From CAZTGZ01 sp044339595 (GTDB lineage: Bacteria; Bacteroidota; Bacteroidia; NS11-12g; UBA9320), in contig JBIIVF010000019.1 in the NCBI GenBank assembly GCA_044339595.1, forward strand, positions 1 to 25,896: a stretch of DNA of 25,896 nt. Direction: 5' to 3'. The notes beneath the pieces were generated by a model. The model was not told where the DNA came from. It worked only from the letters and a program-made list of their open reading frames with translations, and ran no database searches. The position numbers and the translations under genes were made by a program. Shown here piece after piece: positions 21,551 to 25,896 of this stretch; within the stretch, counting starts at the first letter, position 1; every line of letters begins with the position of its first letter.

Positions 21551-24025
21551 TCATTCATCCCAAATAGACTCGCCGGACCCAACTTCTACTGGTTCTTCTT
21601 CTTTTATACCGGTCTTGAAATCCTTTTTGATGGCTTCAAAGAACTCCTTCCGTTCGTTCTTGGCTTCTTGTTTGATTTTCTGACTCACTTTCTTTTTGTC
21701 GTAGTTGAATTCCAACTTATCTGCCGGTCCGTGAATGTGCAGGTAAGCACTGAGTCCGCCTTTTTCTTCCTCTACCTTTTTCTCTTTTTTGCGTTTCACA
21801 AAATCGTGTTTGGCGGCAATCAGGTCAGACAAATATATCTTCATGTGGTAATCGAGCACATTGTCGAACGTGTGGGTTCCGCTGATTTCGAGGTTCAAAG
21901 CGTTGTTGACGATTTTCATGTTCGGAATTGTAATCGTCTCATTTTCAATTAATATGGTGTTTTTAAGGTCGCTAAAGCGGATGTCTTTGAGTTCATTGAG
22001 ATCAACAAACTTGGAGAGCGATTCAAGGGTTTGATAGTTCTTGAGCCGTCCTTTGGTGATTTCGATGATGCCTTTGCCTTGGATGGACGCCATGTCTACT
22101 TCGCCGTTCGGAAGGAAAAGCTGTTCATACACGATCTCTGACTTCAACAGACCCTCGAGGTTTTTGTGGGTGATTTCCGTTTGATCAAAATCATTGAATC
22201 GTTCAAAGAGTTTTTGAATGTCTACCCCATCGGTGCTCAGCTTCATGCTCAGTTTTTTCTGTTGATCTTCGGTATCTTCATACGCCAGATCTGCACGGAT
22301 AGAGCCATCCATGGTTTTTAAGGTGAGATCGGTGATGAGCAGGTTTTCTCCTTTCAACGCCAATTTGCCTTTCAGGTCAGTGGCTTGATGTTTTCTCCAT
22401 TCAGTTTTACCGATGACTACATCGAGGGAAATATTCGGAATGATGGGAGTTGCGGTCGATTGATCAACTGATTCCCTCACAGGCAAGGCGTGGTTAAAAT
22501 CCAGATGGCGGCTTACGAGGCTGCCGTCTATTTTTAAAACATGTAAACTGTCGTTGAGCCAGGGAATAAAACCTTCCCAGGTGGCTTTGAGCAAGGCATC
22601 ATTGTTGAGCCAATTGGCCGAGAGGGTATGAATGAGCAAGTCATTGTTGCGGATGGTAACGGAGGTTTCGGCCCCATAAATTTTAAAGCTGTCTTTTTCG
22701 AGGAGTAGCATGCCATCGCGGGCGTTCAAATCTCCGTCGAGGGTCAGAAAATGATAATTCCAGCCTTCGCTGTTTCTGTTCAATTTCACCGCTCCAGCAA
22801 GGTTGTATTCCAGGATGCCGGCCCAATCGAGCAGGTCTTTGTGATAGAGGATGTTTTTAAGTCCGGCGAGATTGAGATTTCCGGTTGAAACGAAATTCAA
22901 TTCGGGATCAAGTAGTGATTCTAAGGTGAATTTGGCGGTCACATTTCCGTTTCCGAGTTGCAAGCGGGTAATTTCTGCTTGAAGGGTTCCTTCCGGTTTG
23001 AGTTTGCTTTTTTCCAGCTTTCCGTTGAAGGTGAATTCCTTTAAATCAACCGGGGAATTTTCTTCTGAATAGGAAATTTTATCGCCACCAAATTCAATTT
23101 TCATATCGGGCAATTGATCGGTGCTGAATCGACCTTTGATGTTTCCTTTCAGAAAGAGGGTGCCGTTGGTATGTTCCTGTTTGAGTCCGCCGAAACTTTT
23201 GTTGGGTAGCAGCGATATCAGGCTATTGAGCTGCATGTTTTTGCCATTGAAGGTCAGGTCTAGATCCGGATTTTTACCGGCCATCAGCACATCGCCTTTC
23301 ACATCGAGCTCCAGGTCTGAGAATTTGAGATATCCTTTGTCGATTTGATAACTGTTTAGCTGACTGTTTACCTTGACGGCCGTTTCAAGAAAGATTCTTT
23401 TGCCCATAAAAAGGGTATTTCCGTTCAGCTTTAGATGGTCAAACAAGGCATCCCCTTCCAGTTTGAGGCTGTACTTTTCCTCATTCATTTTGCCGTACGC
23501 CACCAGCGATTCGGATTCGAAGTTGGCTGAATGACCTGAAGAATCGTCGATGTACCAAACCTTGCAACCTTCAAACATGAGCTTTTTGAGTTCGAGGTTA
23601 AGGGGAGATTCCGATTCTTTTTCAGTGGGTTTGAAGAAGTTATAATTCACGCCGTATTTTCCTTTGTACAGTCGGATGTTGGCCCCCTTAAGTCGAATTT
23701 TGTCGATCGCCACATCTTTTGCCAACACATCAAAAATGTTGAATACCAGCGACAGTTCATCCGCTTCTACCGCATTGAGTTTGTAAAATGGCCTTGATTC
23801 CTTGATTTCAATGCCGTTTGCGCGGATGTTGATATTGGGAAAATTACTCCACAACGAAATATCGAGTGAATAGATTGACACCGGCACGGCGAGGGTTTTA
23901 GTGAGTTCTTCAATGAGCAGACTCCGCACTTTTTTGGCAAGCAGATAAGATCCCGCCAACATAAGGGGCAATAACACCGCAAGGGTCCATATTAAAACGG
24001 AGATATATTTTTTCAGGCGTTTCAA
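21551..24025 (-). CDS. AsmA-like inner-membrane-anchored envelope protein
   Basis: An 824-aa protein with one N-terminal membrane anchor (about residues 7-30, ISVLIWTLAVLLPLMLAGSY) and a very large periplasmic part of repeated beta strands. The N-terminal VPVSIYSLDISLWSNFPNIN segment (AsmA-type: sequence after the anchor describing a beta strand with FPN) and the C-terminal GKGIIEITKGRLKNYQTLES block with LKNTILIENETITIPNMKI are the family signature. AsmA/TamB-type proteins form long beta grooves thought to carry phospholipids between membranes. The C-terminus is Lys/Glu-rich (KRKKEKKVEEEK). The start is TTG 24025, as an in-frame TAA at 24044-24046 lies upstream with no ATG or GTG between. 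Transcribed alone. Confidence 0.88.
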   Translation of the reverse strand: MKRLKKYISVLIWTLAVLLPLMLAGSYLLAKKVRSLLIEELTKTLAVPVSIYSLDISLWSNFPNINIRANGIEIKESRPFYKLNAVEADELSLVFNIFDVLAKDVAIDKIRLKGANIRLYKGKYGVNYNFFKPTEKESESPLNLELKKLMFEGCKVWYIDDSSGHSANFESESLVAYGKMNEEKYSLKLEGDALFDHLKLNGNTLFMGKRIFLETAVKVNSQLNSYQIDKGYLKFSDLELDVKGDVLMAGKNPDLDLTFNGKNMQLNSLISLLPNKSFGGLKQEHTNGTLFLKGNIKGRFSTDQLPDMKIEFGGDKISYSEENSPVDLKEFTFNGKLEKSKLKPEGTLQAEITRLQLGNGNVTAKFTLESLLDPELNFVSTGNLNLAGLKNILYHKDLLDWAGILEYNLAGAVKLNRNSEGWNYHFLTLDGDLNARDGMLLLEKDSFKIYGAETSVTIRNNDLLIHTLSANWLNNDALLKATWEGFIPWLNDSLHVLKIDGSLVSRHLDFNHALPVRESVDQSTATPIIPNISLDVVIGKTEWRKHQATDLKGKLALKGENLLITDLTLKTMDGSIRADLAYEDTEDQQKKLSMKLSTDGVDIQKLFERFNDFDQTEITHKNLEGLLKSEIVYEQLFLPNGEVDMASIQGKGIIEITKGRLKNYQTLESLSKFVDLNELKDIRFSDLKNTILIENETITIPNMKIVNNALNLEISGTHTFDNVLDYHMKIYLSDLIAAKHDFVKRKKEKKVEEEKGGLSAYLHIHGPADKLEFNYDKKKVSQKIKQEAKNERKEFFEAIKKDFKTGIKEEEPVEVGSGESIWDE

Positions 24026-24292
24026 GCGGGGTAGTTCTCTGAATTAACTTGCAAATTAAGGCTATCCTATATGCAAGCCGCCGGAAAGCAATGAACAATG
24101 CGGGGGCAGGTGTTTGGTGGAGTGGACGGAGTGCGGGAAGTTGATTCACTGAAAGAACTAAAAATCAGAGCCATGGTCTGTCTGATTTGATAATAAAACA
24201 GAAACATCTGTAATTTGAATAATGATTGATCCCTTTGAACTTGATTCCTACCCCGGCTCACACAACAGTGCACTCACTTCCACAATTTACCG

Positions 24293-24300
24293 TATTTTTG
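24293..24300 (+). promoter_or_regulatory. candidate -7 box of the glycosyltransferase gene
   Basis: TATTTTTG fits TAnnTTTG, 18 bases before the ATG. No -33 TTG at proper distance. The remaining 24026-24292 stretch between the divergent AsmA-like and glycosyltransferase genes shows nothing else recognisable. Confidence 0.4.
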
Positions 24301-24318
24301 ACCGTTCGTCTCATATAC

Positions 24319-25896
24319 ATGAAGCTTTCAATCGTCATTGTAAACTATAATGTGAAGTATTTTCTGGAGCAATGCCTGCTTTCAGTTTTCAAGGCATTGA
24401 AGGAAATTGAGGCGGATGTTTGGGTGGTAGACAACAATTCGGTGGATGGATCGGTGGAAATGGTAAAACAGAAATTTCCGCATGTAAAAATTATCGCCAA
24501 TCAACAAAACACCGGATTTTCTGTGGCCAACAATCAAGCCATTCGTGCTTCCACGGGCGAATACATGCTCTTGCTCAATCCGGATACGGTGGTGGAAGAA
24601 GACACCTTTGAAAAATGCATTCGATTTATGGATGAACATCCCGAAGCAGGTGCATTGGGGGCGAGAATGATTGATGGAGAAGGCAAATTTTTGCCGGAAA
24701 GCAAACGCGGACTTCCTACACCGGAGGTGGCATTGTATAAAATGTTTGGCCTGAACAAGCTTTTACCGCACAGCAAGAAGTTTGGGAAATATCATTTGGG
24801 CTATTTGCCCGAAATGGAAACGGCTGAAGCAGATGTGCTGGCCGGGGCCTTTATGTTTATGCGCCGGGAAACGCTCAACAAGGTAGGATTGCTCGATGAA
24901 GCCTTTTTTATGTATGGCGAAGACATCGACCTGAGCTATCGCATCACCTTGGGGGGGTATAAAAATTATTATTTCCCGGAAACAACCATCATTCATTACA
25001 AGGGCGAAAGCACCAAAAAGCAAACCGTGAATTACGTTTTCGTTTTTTACAATGCCATGATTCTGTTTGCCCGAAAACACTACAAAAACAATCATGCAGG
25101 CGCATTGATATTTTTAATTCAAATGGCCATTTATCTGCGGGCCGGATTGGCCGTGGTGCAGCGATTTTTCAGCAGCGCTTGGCTTATGCTCGCCGATGCT
25201 GCCTTTATTTTTTCAGGGATGTACGCCCTAAAATCTTATTGGGAAGAACACATCAAACTGATCGTAAAATATCCTGCTGAACTGATGACCATCCACGTGC
25301 CATACTACACACTTTTGTGGATCAGCAGTGTTTATCTCAGCGGGGGATATGAAAAGCCATACGCATTCAGAAGGGTCTTTCGTGGGATTGCCATTGGAAC
25401 GGTGTTGATATTGGCCATTTACGGGTTGTTTCCGAACGATCTGCGTTTTTCAAGAGCCCTGATTATTCTGGGGGCCGGCATTGCACTTTTCGGGATGATG
25501 TTTTTCAGGATGTTGGTTCATTTCAAGAAAACGGGCAGCCTTCAACTCAGCGAAGATGGTGGATTGGAAACCATTGTGGTGGCCAATGAAAAGGAAAGAA
25601 AGCGTATTCGCGAGATATTAACCACGTCTTCCTTTAAACCTGAAATCATCGGATATGTATCTACCGAAAAGGGCCATCCTTCCGATGAAGGGTTCTTGGG
25701 TGAACTTTCTAATCTGGATGAGATCGTGACCATCTACAAGGCAAAGCAAATCATCTTTTGTTCGGCAGATATTGCTTCAAAAGACATTATTTATTGGATG
25801 CACCGAATCGGGAATAAGGAAATTCTGTATAAAATAATTCCGGAAGAAAGCCTTTTCATCATTGGCAGTCATTCTAAAAACACCAGTGGCGAATTG
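24319..25896 (+). CDS. GT2 glycosyltransferase fused to a glycosylphosphotransferase-like membrane and Rossmann-like region, 3' partial
   Basis: The frame is open for 526 codons to the window end. Residues 1-240 are a GT-A family 2 glycosyltransferase: LSIVIVNYN at the start, VVDNNSVDGS (36-45), LLLNPDT (84-90) in the DXD position, GAFMFMRRE, and GEDIDLSYR (200-208). This subtype includes rhamnosyltransferases of surface polysaccharide. From about 262 hydrophobic segments begin (262-279, 288-304, 328-341, 355-371, 379-400), with YYTLLWISSVYLSGGYEKPY (329-348). After them comes a soluble alpha/beta stretch (LETIVVANEKERKRIREIL from 416). This second half resembles the N-terminal part of polyprenyl sugar-phosphate transferases such as WcaJ. 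The catalytic transferase domain, if any, would be beyond the window. ATG start clear. Confidence 0.85.
   Translation, partial: MKLSIVIVNYNVKYFLEQCLLSVFKALKEIEADVWVVDNNSVDGSVEMVKQKFPHVKIIANQQNTGFSVANNQAIRASTGEYMLLLNPDTVVEEDTFEKCIRFMDEHPEAGALGARMIDGEGKFLPESKRGLPTPEVALYKMFGLNKLLPHSKKFGKYHLGYLPEMETAEADVLAGAFMFMRRETLNKVGLLDEAFFMYGEDIDLSYRITLGGYKNYYFPETTIIHYKGESTKKQTVNYVFVFYNAMILFARKHYKNNHAGALIFLIQMAIYLRAGLAVVQRFFSSAWLMLADAAFIFSGMYALKSYWEEHIKLIVKYPAELMTIHVPYYTLLWISSVYLSGGYEKPYAFRRVFRGIAIGTVLILAIYGLFPNDLRFSRALIILGAGIALFGMMFFRMLVHFKKTGSLQLSEDGGLETIVVANEKERKRIREILTTSSFKPEIIGYVSTEKGHPSDEGFLGELSNLDEIVTIYKAKQIIFCSADIASKDIIYWMHRIGNKEILYKIIPEESLFIIGSHSKNTSGEL

Noticed and set aside
24067..24273. Small - strand open frame upstream of the AsmA-like gene
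   Set aside because: No start context, no family features, and Cys/Ser-rich low-quality translation typical of non-coding DNA.

Overview
The window looks like a chromosomal segment of a Bacteroidota bacterium. The evidence is internal. There are two proteins with C-terminal type IX secretion (Por) sorting domains, a GH3-family acyl-adenylase-like protein, DUF4271, and several signal peptides cleaved just before Gln (the 'Bacteroidetes Q-rule'). Candidate promoters carry the TAnnTTTG -7 box, and Shine-Dalgarno sequences are mostly absent. I cannot place it below phylum level. No tRNA, rRNA, CRISPR array, transposase, integrase or phage gene was seen.

Layout. (1) Positions 1-4040, + strand: a tightly coupled four-gene operon in which every junction is a 4-bp ATGA overlap. 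It encodes an M49-like zinc dipeptidyl peptidase (5' end outside the window), a secreted trypsin-like protease with a T9SS tail, a small lipoprotein, and a class V aminotransferase with a twin-arginine-like leader. (2) 4041-4584: a hairpin repeat, a lone repeat arm, and a truncated NHL-repeat gene fragment. (3) 4585-11825, - strand: a housekeeping run, in order of transcription GDH, psd, a small Cys-rich secreted protein, then (after a terminator) a SprT-like metalloprotease, an exported C1 cysteine peptidase, mscL, GH3 and rlmN. (4) 12068-12829, + strand: a conserved small protein, and overlapping its end a decayed cupin gene with one frameshift and one in-frame amber codon. (5) 12849-16300, - strand: an Omp85/BamA-like outer membrane protein, DUF4271 and hemD as one operon, with hemW divergent from it. 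(6) 17434-21550: an AT-rich PKD/T9SS protein gene flanked on both sides by members of the same interspersed palindromic repeat families. (7) 21551-24025, - strand: an AsmA-like protein. (8) 24319 to the end, + strand: a family 2 glycosyltransferase fused to what looks like the membrane and nucleotide-fold half of a polyprenyl glycosylphosphotransferase.

The most interesting points are as follows. The trypsin-like protease appears to leave the signal peptidase with only a two-residue Gln-Pro extension before its IVGG activation site, and its gene is coupled to a dipeptidyl-peptidase gene. This resembles granzyme zymogens activated by a dipeptidyl peptidase. Families of hairpin repeats keep a constant core while their outer arms differ but still pair. 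Four genes must start at TTG because an in-frame stop lies just upstream. Two genes have their ATG four bases after a -7 box, suggesting leaderless mRNAs.
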